25,855 bases of DNA from CAZEDK01 sp964511025 (GCA_964511025.1 CAZEDK010000028.1:1-25855); one strand, 5' to 3'. Shown: positions 1 to 7,861, numbered from the stretch's first letter. Translations and numbers: made by a program. The notes: a model not told the origin generated them from the sequence alone.

Positions 1-498
1 CTCTTCAGTACTCAATAAACTACTATTTTGAGCCCCCCAAATGACTACACTGCCTTGTTGTATCCACTTTTCACTTCTGCCTAATTTTTGCCAATATTCT
101 CTTGATCTATTCAAAGCTTTTTCCGGATCAGTCATTTCTTGCATTCTTTCATACCCAACTTTTGCGAGCCAGAGTTTGATGGGTTCAGCTTTTTTGGAAG
201 GTACAGATTGAATTAGACGAAGTATAGTTTCGACATTGGCGCAATCAGTTTGGTAAAATTTTCCATCAGTAGATTGCATTTTCAGTTTGTCACATTTTGT
301 GACAGACTCATTACCTTCTTGTTTTAACCGATTTTTTAATGTTGTCCAATAACTTTGAGCTTTTTTGAAATCAGTTTGCTCTATTAAAGCACCAACAATA
401 TCAATTACAGAAAAATACCAAGTCTCCGTTTTCTCATCATAAATTCTACGAATTTTATAGTTTTCGAAAATAGTAGGTCTGTTTTGAGTGTCTTGCAT
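1..498 (-). CDS. Bro-N domain protein (prophage antirepressor-like), partial
   Basis: The frame is open from an ATG at 498-496 to the window edge (166 codons, no stop), so the C-terminus is missing. The core (ETWYFSVIDIVGAL, YWTTLKNRLKQEG, LRLIQSVPSKKAEPIKLWLAKVGYERMQE) is the Bro-N fold seen in BRO/antirepressor proteins, thought to bind DNA. It is a clear paralogue of the gene at 16421-17241 in this window. After the segment SEKWIQQ the similarity stops: the paralogue continues RLESIEIRKELTDEW, whereas this one reads GSVVIWGAQNSS to the edge. Roughly the first 55 bases of the window are therefore suspect (rearrangement or contig-end artefact). A promoter-like TTGCAA-N16-TATACT lies just upstream. 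The family call is firm; the biological role is not known. Confidence 0.8.
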   Translation of the reverse strand, partial: MQDTQNRPTIFENYKIRRIYDEKTETWYFSVIDIVGALIEQTDFKKAQSYWTTLKNRLKQEGNESVTKCDKLKMQSTDGKFYQTDCANVETILRLIQSVPSKKAEPIKLWLAKVGYERMQEMTDPEKALNRSREYWQKLGRSEKWIQQGSVVIWGAQNSSLLSTEE

Positions 499-527
499 AA
501 GAATAAGTTAAAATATTTACATTGGTA

Positions 528-555
528 AGTATACGCTCACCTCAGAGAATTGCAA
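528..555 (-). promoter_or_regulatory. Sigma70-type promoter of the Bro-N gene
   Basis: On the minus strand TTGCAA (555-550) is followed after 16 bases by TATACT (533-528), about 30 bases ahead of the ATG at 498. Seen by eye only; AT-rich DNA yields chance matches. Confidence 0.4.
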
Positions 556-580
556 GTAAAAAATAAAAAACTTTATACAG

Positions 581-988
581 TTAATTCCATAAAGAAAACT
601 TTTTTGTAAGTTCATCCAATTCATTTTTTTCTCCAAACATACAAATTCCGTAATATTCCAAATCAATTTCTTTTGTGGCTTTTGATCTTGCAACTTGCTC
701 TTCCCATCCACCAATAGTCATAGCACTTGTGAATGAAGTAAATGGGATTTTTTTCTCAATCAAAGCATTTCTTAAAGTTCTAATTTTATTCGAGTTTTCT
801 GCTTTTAAGATTATATAAGGATATTTGGAAGCAAAATGCGAACTTTCATCACCATCTGTATAATTGATTACGCCCATATCTTTGTCTTTGTAGGTATTAA
901 TAAGCCCTACGTTCATATGAGCAAGAGCATTCATTATTTTACCCGATTCAATTTTTTTATTTAGAACTGCGACGAATTTAGGATTCAT
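581..988 (-). CDS. DUF2000 family protein
   Basis: This 135-residue protein matches DUF2000 along its full length: KFVAVLNKK at the N-terminus, ALAHMNVGL, the central YPYIILKAENSNKIRTLRNA, FTSFTSAMTIGGWEEQ, and a C-terminal YYGICMFGEKNELDELTKKFSLW. The family is known to have a fold resembling peptidyl-tRNA hydrolase 2, but its activity is undefined. It starts with ATG at 988, ten bases after the leuS stop, so it is probably cotranscribed with leuS. That placement fits a role near tRNA or translation, which is inference only. No Shine-Dalgarno sequence precedes it. Confidence 0.85.
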   Translation of the reverse strand: MNPKFVAVLNKKIESGKIMNALAHMNVGLINTYKDKDMGVINYTDGDESSHFASKYPYIILKAENSNKIRTLRNALIEKKIPFTSFTSAMTIGGWEEQVARSKATKEIDLEYYGICMFGEKNELDELTKKFSLWN

Positions 989-998
989 ATTTAAAATG

Positions 999-3503
999 TT
1001 ATGTAATTACCAAATTCACCAATTTCCCAGGTACAAAAATTTCTTTTCTTATTTCACCCTCCGCCAAGTATTTTTGAATAGTTTCAACTTGTTTCGCTTG
1101 TGCAAGAGCTTCTTCTTTTGTTATTTCTGGTGAAGCGAGGAAAGATCCGCGGAGTTTGCCATTTATTTGAATTACAATTTCTACTTCATTGTCTTTTGTA
1201 AGATTTTCGTCATATTTTGGCCAAGGAGCTTTCTGAATGCTTTCTTTGTTGCCAAGCGCTTCATGCCAAAGCTCTTCTGTCATGTGAGGGGCGAAAGGGG
1301 AGAGGAGGAGGATGAGGGTTTTTATGTCTTCAAGACAAACCCGTGTTGACTGAGAAGACAAATCCCCCAAACCCCCTTTGTCAAGGGGGCTTTTAAGCAT
1401 TTCATTTGAGTAGATCATAAGGGCGCTTATTGCTGTGTTGAAGCTGAAATTTTCTATGTCTTGTGTTACTTTTTTGATTGTTTTATGGCGAAGATTTATA
1501 AGGGAGTTTTCCTTACTGGATTCCCGATCTTGGTCGGGAATGACAGAAAAATCACACAATTTCCAGACACGATTTAGGAATCTGTAGATGCCTTCAACGC
1601 TTTTACTTGACCAAGGTTTCATGTCCTTGAAAGGTCCCATGAACATTTCGTACATTCGAAGGGTATCTGATCCATATTTGTCTATTATTATGTCTGGATT
1701 GATTACATTTCCTCGAGATTTACTCATTTTTTCTCCATCTTCGCCAAGAATTATTCCCTGATGACGTAATTTTTGAAATGGCTCGTCGTAGTCAATATAT
1801 CCAGCTCTATGAAGAGCTTTGCAGAAAAATCTTGCGTATAGTAAATGAAGAACCGTGTGTTCAGCTCCTCCTACGTATAAATCAACATTTCCCCAAGTTT
1901 TGAGTAAATCTTTATCAGCAAATACTTTGTCATTTTTCGGATCAATAAATCTGAAGAAATACCAACTTGAGCAAACAAAAGTATCCATGGTATCCGATTC
2001 CCTTCTAACTCCTTCTCCTGATTTTCTACATTTCGGACATTTAACATCATGGAAAGTTTTTGATTTAAGAAGAGGCGACTGCCCAGTTGGCATGAAATCT
2101 ACGTCTGTTGGAAGTAGAACTGGTAAATCATTTTCAGGAACTGGTATTTCGCCACAATCTGTGCAATAAATAATTGGTATTGGAGCGCCCCAGTATCTTT
2201 GACGAGAGACAAGCCAGTCGCGCATTTTGTAGTTTGTAACTTTTTTTCCGAAACCTTTTTCTTCAATATATTCCATGATTTTATTTTTTGCTTCATGAAT
2301 ATCCAAGCCATTTAGGAAATCGCTATTAATCATAGTTCCTTCATTCTCTTGAACTTGTTCAGCTGATGTGATTTCTGAACTGTCGCCATCTTTTTTTACA
2401 ACAACTCTAATAATTTCTATATTCATAGTTTTTGCAAATTCAAAATCTCTCATATCATGTCCTGGCACTCCAACTACACAACCCGTCCCAACATGTCCTA
2501 AAACAAAATCGGAAAGATAGATCGGCATTTTTTTAGCGTTCAAATTGTTTATTGCATAAAATCCTGTAAAAGCTCCAGTTTTCTTTTTGCCTTCAGACAT
2601 TCTTTCAAGTTCAGTTTTTTTCTTAGTTTCTTCAATATATTTTTTACAATTTTCAATTTCTGGAAATTTATTTAAATTTTTTGTAACAAATTCGCAGTCA
2701 GGTGCAAGTACTATAAATGTAGCTCCAAAATTTGTATCAGGTCTTGTTGTAAATACGGTAACTTCCAAATCAGTATTATCAATTTTATATGTGATATTAA
2801 TTCCTTCGCTTTTCCCAATCCAATTTCTTTGTGCAATTTTGGTACTTTCTGGCCAGTCAATTTTATCAAGGCCGTTTATTAATCCAGTAGTGCCATCCTG
2901 ATCTTCCAAGAAATCAGTAATTTTGAAAAACCATTGGCTAAGGTTTTTTTGTATAACCTGATTTTTACATCTTTCGCAGTTGCCTTGGACAACTTGTTCG
3001 TTTGCAAGAACTGTTTGACAACTTTCGCAATAATTAACGGGTGCATTTTTTTTGTAAGCAAGTCCTTGTTTGTATAGAAATAAGAACCACCATTGAGTCC
3101 ATTTATAGTAATCAGCATCACAAGTTGCTACTTCTCTATCCCAGTCATAACTGAAACCTAGAGATTTAATTTGTTTCTTAAAAGTTACTATATTTTCATG
3201 AGTTGATTTATCCGGATGAATTTTTGTTTTAATTGCATAATTTTCCGCAGGCAACCCAAAAGCATCCCAGCCCATTGGATGAAGCACATTATAGTCATTC
3301 ATTCTTTTATATCTTGTTATTATATCTGTTGCTGTATAGCCTTCTGGATGACCGACATGTAGTCCGGAGCCTGATGGATACGGAAACATGTCTAAGATAT
3401 AAATTTTTTCTTTTTTATCGTCTTCGTCGATAGCTTTAAATAAGTCTGATGAGAACCAGAAATCCTGCCATTTTTTTTCAATTTGTTTGTGGTTGTATTG
3501 CAT
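999..3503 (-). CDS. leuS: Leucyl-tRNA synthetase
   Basis: Class I synthetase that charges tRNA-Leu in the cytoplasm; 834 residues, within the usual bacterial range. The HIGH signature is HVGH (about 49-52) after PYPSGSGL, and the KMSKS loop is KMSKS at 592-596. The CP1 editing domain shows the threonine-rich TTRPDTNFGATF and a GTGCVVGVPGHDMRDFEFA segment. Zinc-ribbon-like cysteine pairs are present (CESC/CERC and CTDC/CPKC). Two stretches in the C-terminal third look foreign: about 653-664 (SVIPDQDRESS) and about 704-715 (SPLDKGGLGDL). Both are encoded by palindromic repeats that kept the frame. The start is the ATG at 3503; the leader has no Shine-Dalgarno sequence. The gene is complete. Confidence 0.97.
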   Translation of the reverse strand: MQYNHKQIEKKWQDFWFSSDLFKAIDEDDKKEKIYILDMFPYPSGSGLHVGHPEGYTATDIITRYKRMNDYNVLHPMGWDAFGLPAENYAIKTKIHPDKSTHENIVTFKKQIKSLGFSYDWDREVATCDADYYKWTQWWFLFLYKQGLAYKKNAPVNYCESCQTVLANEQVVQGNCERCKNQVIQKNLSQWFFKITDFLEDQDGTTGLINGLDKIDWPESTKIAQRNWIGKSEGINITYKIDNTDLEVTVFTTRPDTNFGATFIVLAPDCEFVTKNLNKFPEIENCKKYIEETKKKTELERMSEGKKKTGAFTGFYAINNLNAKKMPIYLSDFVLGHVGTGCVVGVPGHDMRDFEFAKTMNIEIIRVVVKKDGDSSEITSAEQVQENEGTMINSDFLNGLDIHEAKNKIMEYIEEKGFGKKVTNYKMRDWLVSRQRYWGAPIPIIYCTDCGEIPVPENDLPVLLPTDVDFMPTGQSPLLKSKTFHDVKCPKCRKSGEGVRRESDTMDTFVCSSWYFFRFIDPKNDKVFADKDLLKTWGNVDLYVGGAEHTVLHLLYARFFCKALHRAGYIDYDEPFQKLRHQGIILGEDGEKMSKSRGNVINPDIIIDKYGSDTLRMYEMFMGPFKDMKPWSSKSVEGIYRFLNRVWKLCDFSVIPDQDRESSKENSLINLRHKTIKKVTQDIENFSFNTAISALMIYSNEMLKSPLDKGGLGDLSSQSTRVCLEDIKTLILLLSPFAPHMTEELWHEALGNKESIQKAPWPKYDENLTKDNEVEIVIQINGKLRGSFLASPEITKEEALAQAKQVETIQKYLAEGEIRKEIFVPGKLVNLVIT
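1361..1393. repeat. GC-rich palindromic repeat inside leuS (CCCCCTT type)
   Basis: A 33-base unit in an AT-rich gene. Its core is CCCCCTT (1372-1378), loop TGTC, AAGGGGG (1383-1389), preceded by AATCCCCCAAA. It matches 20405-20437 inside ileS at 32 of 33 bases, and an imperfect relative occurs at 22524-22605. It is read in frame by leuS as part of SPLDKGGLGD. Confidence 0.85.
1516..1545. repeat. Palindromic repeat inside leuS (ATTCCCGA type)
   Basis: TTCCCGA (1521-1527) and TCGGGAA (1534-1540) form a perfect 7-bp stem around a short loop, flanked by CTGGA and TGACA. It resembles the widespread family of bacterial repeats with an ATTCCCG...CGGGAAT core. It is translated in frame within leuS. 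No second copy was seen in this window. Confidence 0.75.
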
Positions 3504-3576
3504 AGTGGTCGGTGGTGAGTGATCGATGATTAGTTTAGAGAAAAAAGATTAAATGGAAAAGAGAAAAGCTTTGCTC

Positions 3577-3605
3577 TTGAACTTTTTTAGAAATATCGTT
3601 ATAAA
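3577..3605 (+). promoter_or_regulatory. Promoter of tRNA-Lys
   Basis: TTGAAC (3577-3582), a 17-base spacer, and TATAAA (3600-3605), ending 20 bases before the mature tRNA 5' end. Spacing is ideal for a sigma70-type promoter. Confidence 0.6.
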
Positions 3606-3625
3606 TTTGTAGCATGAAAAAAGTT

Positions 3626-3701
3626 GGGTCGGTAGCTCAGCTGGTAGAGCAACAGCCTTTTAAGCTGATGGTCCCGGGTTCGAGCCCCGGCCGACCCACC
3701 A
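3626..3701 (+). tRNA. tRNA-Lys (UUU)
   Basis: A full cloverleaf: acceptor GGGTCGG pairs with CCGACCC, D arm GCTC...GAGC, anticodon loop CTTTTAA giving anticodon UUU, T arm CCGGG TTCGAGC CCCGG, discriminator A, and an encoded CCA. The outermost anticodon-stem pair (27-43) is A-A, a mismatch. It stands alone between the divergent leuS gene and the convergent kinase gene. Confidence 0.97.
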
Positions 3702-3731
3702 TTTTTATGTTTTTTTATATTTATGATAACG

Positions 3732-4829
3732 TTAAGCAGCCATTGATACTAGAGTATCATCTAATCCAATCTCTTCTTCTATAAAATGTTTCGCAAAAAT
3801 TTCGATTACTGGATTGAGATTTTGAAATCTGTCAGAAGAATTCATTTCTAACATTTTTACGATGCAGTTTGTAATTTCTTTATTTTGATAATTGGAGCCA
3901 TCTTTTATTAATTCTTGTGGGATGCCGTAAACCATTCTCATTGCACCTGTTTTGTCCGCGACAAATCGAGCCCAGATTTCAGGATAAAACATTTTTACCG
4001 CTATTCTTCCTAGTGAGTATATATCATAATTTGCAGTTACTTCGTCTTCTGAAGCGTCTGTTAGTGGCATGTAACTTAGCGTTCCTGATATTTGTCCTGA
4101 TGCGTCATTTGTGTCGCCTTTCAGTTTTGAAATTCCGAAATCTATAATTTTTATATGAAGTTGACCATCTTTATCTTGTACTAGAAGTATATTGTTTGGC
4201 TTAAGATCTCGATGGATTATACCATTTTGGTTTAGGTAATCTACCGCAGATAAAAGTTCAAGAAATAATCTTTTTTTCTCTTCATTGCTTAGTTTTCTAG
4301 TTACATTGTCAGTAATCCCATTTTCAATATTCAGAAAATCTTCCATTGTGCCTTCTGCATCAATAAATTCTTCACTGATAGATGTCATTTCTCTCTCTAT
4401 GCCATTTTGAAAATCAAAAACTCTACTAATGCCAACTATTTCTGCAAGTCTTGGATGTTTGATTTCTCTTGCAAGCCTTGAATACACAAGTGGATTTAAA
4501 GCTTTTTCAAATATTTCAGCGTGTTCTACGTCTAGTGGTGTTTTTAAAATTTCTTTTTTTTCGTTTTGACCTTCTAATGTCGATACAGAGCTTAAACCTC
4601 CTTTTGCTAAATATTCTCTTTCCATTACAGGAAAACTTAATATGGTGTGTGATAATTTTTTTCTAGTATCTTCTGTAGCTCCTGACAAAACTACTGTAAA
4701 AGGTATTTGGCTTGCTTTTAAGAATTTTATTCTTTCAAGTAAGTTCACAGTATCTTCTTCAGTCTTTGCATTAAGATCTAAGTGTAGATATTGATCTGTG
4801 AGCCATTGTCTTTCTTGAAGTGCTTGCAT
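3732..4829 (-). CDS. Serine/threonine protein kinase with N-terminal extension
   Basis: A eukaryote-like (Hanks-type) kinase of 365 residues. The C-lobe motifs are canonical: IIHRDLKPNN (H206-R207-D208, with N213), IIDFGISK (D230-F231-G232), an activation segment GTLSYMP, and YDIYSLGRIAVKMFYPEIW for subdomain IX. The N-lobe is divergent but recognisable: a glycine-loop-like YLAKGGLSSVSTL near 73-85 and ILK (K96) as the likely ATP lysine. About 70 residues precede the kinase fold and have no domain I recognise. No transmembrane segment or PASTA repeats are visible, so it is probably soluble. It is monocistronic, with tRNA-Lys on one side and the divergent lipoprotein gene on the other. The substrate is unknown. 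Confidence 0.88.
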   Translation of the reverse strand: MQALQERQWLTDQYLHLDLNAKTEEDTVNLLERIKFLKASQIPFTVVLSGATEDTRKKLSHTILSFPVMEREYLAKGGLSSVSTLEGQNEKKEILKTPLDVEHAEIFEKALNPLVYSRLAREIKHPRLAEIVGISRVFDFQNGIEREMTSISEEFIDAEGTMEDFLNIENGITDNVTRKLSNEEKKRLFLELLSAVDYLNQNGIIHRDLKPNNILLVQDKDGQLHIKIIDFGISKLKGDTNDASGQISGTLSYMPLTDASEDEVTANYDIYSLGRIAVKMFYPEIWARFVADKTGAMRMVYGIPQELIKDGSNYQNKEITNCIVKMLEMNSSDRFQNLNPVIEIFAKHFIEEEIGLDDTLVSMAA

Positions 4830-4898
4830 TGTATAAAATTTAAGTACAGATATTTACACTCGTTGATTCTCAAAAAGTTTCATATTTGGTGTGATTAT

Positions 4899-4927
4899 TT
4901 GCAAAATACTAATTGATTCTTTAAAAT
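4899..4927 (+). promoter_or_regulatory. Promoter of the duplicated-domain lipoprotein
   Basis: TTGCAA (4899-4904), a 17-base spacer, and TAAAAT (4922-4927), which is 24 bases before the ATG at 4952. The implied leader is only about 18 nt and has no Shine-Dalgarno sequence. Confidence 0.5.
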
Positions 4928-4951
4928 CAACTTAAGAATTAATTTAATTTC

Positions 4952-6034
4952 ATGTATAAAAAAATACTTAATATATCATTAGTTGTCGTGTTGTTGGCAT
5001 TCGTTTTTGGTATTAGCTCATGCAAAAACGCTTTTAAAAATCCTTTTTCCGATGACGATGATGATCAAAATGCTGAGGAGCTTGCGGATAATTCTAATGA
5101 TTCCTTGGACCAATCAGGTATTGTTGCAGTTAGCGGTTCAAAAGTAAGTTATCAAATTAACTACGATGATAGTAAGTGGATAGTAACAAATAGTGATGAA
5201 GGATCTGATTCAGAATATGAATTTGAACACGTTGATGGAAATGTTTATGCTTTGATTATTCCGGAAAGAATAGAAATTTCAGTTGATTCACTAAAAGAGA
5301 TTGCTTTTGAGAATGCAAAAGCTGTAGCTCCGGATATTCAAATAACATACGAAGAAACAAAAACTGTGAATGGAAGAGATGTACTGGCTATGAAAATGTT
5401 AGGCGCTATTGATGGGATGGCTTTTCAGTATTATGGATATTACACAACAGGAACTTTTGGCTCTGTGCAGTTTATTACATATACTACTCAGAATTTAGCT
5501 TTGGACTACGAGGAAGATTTCAATGAATTATTGAATGGTTTAAAAATTGATGATACTAGTGCCGCTCTTGATAAAGATATAACACAAAATTCCAGTTTAA
5601 ATTTTGTGGAAGGAGCGAAAGTGGATTACAAAATTAATTACGATGAAAATAAATGGATATTGGAAAAAAGTTCTGAAGAAGAAGATTCAGAATATTTTTT
5701 CTCTCATAAAGATGGAGATGTTTATGCAATGGTGATACCTGAAAGACTTGAAATTTCGCTTGATTCTCTGAAAGAGATTGCTATAGAAAATGCCAAATCT
5801 GTAGCACCTGATGCGGAAATTGTATTTGAAGAAAGCAGAGAATTCAAAGGTCAACAAATATTTGTAATGAAAATGAATGGTACGATTTCCGGCATACCAT
5901 TCCAATATTATGGATATTATTTGTCAGGTGCGTTTGGCACTATTCAGTTTATTACATACACAAGTCAAAGTTTGGCTGATACTTATGAAGCTGATGCTAC
6001 AGAACTTCTTGAAGGAATAGAAATTGTAGAATAA
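4952..6034 (+). CDS. Lipoprotein with two tandem copies of one domain
   Basis: This 360-residue protein has a type II signal peptide: MYKKILN, a hydrophobic core, then the lipobox GISSC with Cys24 as the lipidation site. An acidic linker (SDDDDDQN) follows. The rest is two homologous units, about residues 62-199 and 221-358, offset by 159-160 residues. Shared blocks are INYDxxKWI, SEYxFxHxDGxVYA, IIPERxEIS, DSLKEIAxENAKxVAPD, FQYYGYY, and FGxxQFITYT. It should sit on the outer face of the cytoplasmic membrane. I cannot assign a function; the fold may be a compact alpha/beta domain of the PsbP/DUF1795 kind, which is speculation. It converges on pyrK with only two bases between the stop codons. 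Confidence 0.85.
   Translation: MYKKILNISLVVVLLAFVFGISSCKNAFKNPFSDDDDDQNAEELADNSNDSLDQSGIVAVSGSKVSYQINYDDSKWIVTNSDEGSDSEYEFEHVDGNVYALIIPERIEISVDSLKEIAFENAKAVAPDIQITYEETKTVNGRDVLAMKMLGAIDGMAFQYYGYYTTGTFGSVQFITYTTQNLALDYEEDFNELLNGLKIDDTSAALDKDITQNSSLNFVEGAKVDYKINYDENKWILEKSSEEEDSEYFFSHKDGDVYAMVIPERLEISLDSLKEIAIENAKSVAPDAEIVFEESREFKGQQIFVMKMNGTISGIPFQYYGYYLSGAFGTIQFITYTSQSLADTYEADATELLEGIEIVE
5144..6025 (+). repeat. Internal domain duplication in the lipoprotein gene
   Basis: Unit 1 spans about 5144-5548 and unit 2 about 5621-6025. The translated units are strongly similar while the DNA has diverged, so the duplication is not recent. Confidence 0.8.
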
Positions 6035-6036
6035 TA

Positions 6037-6843
6037 TTATAAATATTTTTTCATACCTTCCGAGTCTCGATGATACGAGCCAAAATCTTTTAATTTTTGT
6101 ATTTCTGCAAGTGACATTACAGGTCCTTTTTGGCAACTTGGCTCGCCTGTCCCGTCATTGACACAGTTGCCGCATATTCCAAAACCGCACTTCATATATC
6201 TTTCCACGCTAATTTGAGCATCTAAATTTTTTTCTATCGCAATTTGCATAACTCTTTTCATCATCATTTCCGGTCCACAAGTGTAGATGCAGTCAATTTT
6301 TTTATTCTTCACGACTTCTTCAAGAATTTGAGTATTGTACCCTTTGTGTCCAGCTGATCCATCGTCAGTTGCAATATGCAGCTTTGTTTTTGGTAATTTT
6401 TCAATATATTGCGTGTATAGAAGTAAATCTTTTTTTCTTGCGCCTACAATAAAATCAATTTCACAATTTTGCTCTACTGCCTTTTGTGCAAGGAAAAATA
6501 ACGGTGCCGCCCCATAACCTCCAGCCAAAAAAACCAATTTTTGATTCGCTTGATATCTGAATGCATTTCCGTATGGACCTCTTATTCCTACCCTATCACC
6601 AATTTTTAACTGATCGAGTATTTCGGTAAAAGCACCAACTTTTGCTATAGAAAATTTCATTTTTGTTCCGTCGTCACAAGCTACACTAAATGGTTTTTCA
6701 TTAATTTTTGGAATCCAAATATTACAAAATTGTCCAGGCAGAGCATTGAAAGAAATGTCTAAAGTATAAGTTTTTACAATAGAATTTTCTTGTTTTATTT
6801 CAAGGATTTTTGCTGATACCGGTATGTCATTTGTTGTTTTCAG
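6037..6843 (-). CDS. pyrK: Dihydroorotate dehydrogenase electron transfer subunit
   Basis: Transfers electrons from PyrD (class 1B) to NAD+ through FAD and a [2Fe-2S] cluster. Visible motifs are LPGQFCNIW and EKPFSVA (FAD binding), GIRGPYGNAF, LAGGYGAAPLFFLAQ (NAD binding), TCGPEMMM, and the cluster loop MKCGFGICGNC...C. The first ATG in frame (6660) would cut off the PGQF and EKPFS motifs, which are clearly encoded upstream. The frame is open back to a stop at 6849, and it contains no ATG, GTG or TTG in that stretch. The most 5' plausible start is CTG at 6843, giving 268 residues, close to the family norm. The start is therefore uncertain. The gene follows pyrD by 17 bases, so the two form an operon. 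Confidence 0.9.
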   Translation of the reverse strand: MKTTNDIPVSAKILEIKQENSIVKTYTLDISFNALPGQFCNIWIPKINEKPFSVACDDGTKMKFSIAKVGAFTEILDQLKIGDRVGIRGPYGNAFRYQANQKLVFLAGGYGAAPLFFLAQKAVEQNCEIDFIVGARKKDLLLYTQYIEKLPKTKLHIATDDGSAGHKGYNTQILEEVVKNKKIDCIYTCGPEMMMKRVMQIAIEKNLDAQISVERYMKCGFGICGNCVNDGTGEPSCQKGPVMSLAEIQKLKDFGSYHRDSEGMKKYL

Positions 6844-6860
6844 TCTTTAGTTATTAGTTT

Positions 6861-7772
6861 TTAGCAATGAGCTACTCCAATGATTTCTTCAATATTTTTC
6901 ACAGCTTCTTTTTTGCACCATTCTTCCATTTCCTTTGTGATTGAAGAGAAAATTTCTACACCTCTATAGTATACGCCGGTTCCTATGCCTACAAGTCTTG
7001 CTCCGGCCATCATCATTGCAATAGCATCTTTCCCTGTTATTATGCCACCTGTGCCAATAATTGGAATTTTTACAGCTTTGTAAATGTCATAAACGGCTTT
7101 TATAGCGATTGGTTTGATTGCCGGACCTGACATACCTCCAACTTTGTTAGCAAGTACTGGACTTCGAAGATCTATATTAATTTCCATTCCTGGTCCAACA
7201 GTGTTGATTGCGGTGATGGCATTAGCGCCTGCATTTTCAACAGCTTTTGCTATTTCAGCTATGTTTGATACATTCGGTGATAATTTGACAGATATTGGCA
7301 GATTAGTATTTTTACGAACCTCTTTTGTCACATCGGCCGCATCAATTATAGAGCACGCAAATGGTTTTCCAAATTCATCTTCAACATTAGGACAAGAAAT
7401 ATTTACCTCTATCATTTGCGGTTTAATTTTTGTGATTTCTTCGGCAATTTTGCCATAATCTGATTTTCGATGAGCTATTATGTTGGCAATTAGTGGAGCG
7501 TCGCAAGTTGCTAAATAATGCCCAAGTTCTTCTTGAGCTTTTGTAATGCCTGCATCTGGAACGCCAACAGCATTCAGCATATAATATTCATTTGCAATAA
7601 TTACTGGATTTGGATGACCTTTGTGTCTTTCTAGCCATACTGACTTGGATGTTACTCCGCCCGCTCCATTTTTGATTACGTTTTTTAATGAATCACCAGT
7701 AATTCCAAGTATACCGGAAGCCAACACCAAAGGATTTTTGAAATCAATGCCGCAGAATTTAATTTTTAACAT
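6861..7772 (-). CDS. pyrD: Dihydroorotate dehydrogenase, catalytic subunit (class 1B)
   Basis: Oxidises dihydroorotate to orotate in pyrimidine synthesis, using FMN. The 303-residue protein begins with the typical FCGIDFKNPLVLASG. It carries NAVGVPDAG, VNISCPNVEDEFG (the cysteine is the active-site base of class 1 enzymes), ISVKLSPN, and the FMN phosphate loops GTGGIITGKDA and GARLVGIGTG. The adjacent pyrK supports class 1B, the NAD+-dependent heterotetramer. No other pyrimidine-pathway genes are in the window. Confidence 0.96.
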   Translation of the reverse strand: MLKIKFCGIDFKNPLVLASGILGITGDSLKNVIKNGAGGVTSKSVWLERHKGHPNPVIIANEYYMLNAVGVPDAGITKAQEELGHYLATCDAPLIANIIAHRKSDYGKIAEEITKIKPQMIEVNISCPNVEDEFGKPFACSIIDAADVTKEVRKNTNLPISVKLSPNVSNIAEIAKAVENAGANAITAINTVGPGMEINIDLRSPVLANKVGGMSGPAIKPIAIKAVYDIYKAVKIPIIGTGGIITGKDAIAMMMAGARLVGIGTGVYYRGVEIFSSITKEMEEWCKKEAVKNIEEIIGVAHC

Positions 7773-7810
7773 ACTTATAGTTCATTATTTTGATTGTAAA
7801 ATAAAAATGA

Positions 7811-7839
7811 TTCAATTGGTATACTTAATATGTTATAAT
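7811..7839 (+). promoter_or_regulatory. Extended -10 promoter of the methyltransferase-SDR operon
   Basis: TGTTATAAT contains a perfect -10 (7834-7839) with the TGn extension. A weak -35 (TTCAAT, 7811-7816) lies 17 bases upstream. The ATG at 7862 would have a leader of about 16 nt. Confidence 0.55.
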
Positions 7840-7861
7840 TAAAAGATTTTTTCCAAAAAAC

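Noticed and set aside
1855..3433. Plus-strand ORFs of 66-104 codons inside leuS
   Set aside because: They are shadows of leuS codon usage with no family-like composition or start signals.
3700..3731. Rho-independent terminator after tRNA-Lys
   Set aside because: T-runs are present but no GC-rich hairpin precedes them other than the tRNA T arm itself.
6037..6660. pyrK as a 207-residue protein from ATG 6660
   Set aside because: It would drop the FAD-binding PGQF and EKPFS segments that are plainly encoded just upstream in the same frame.
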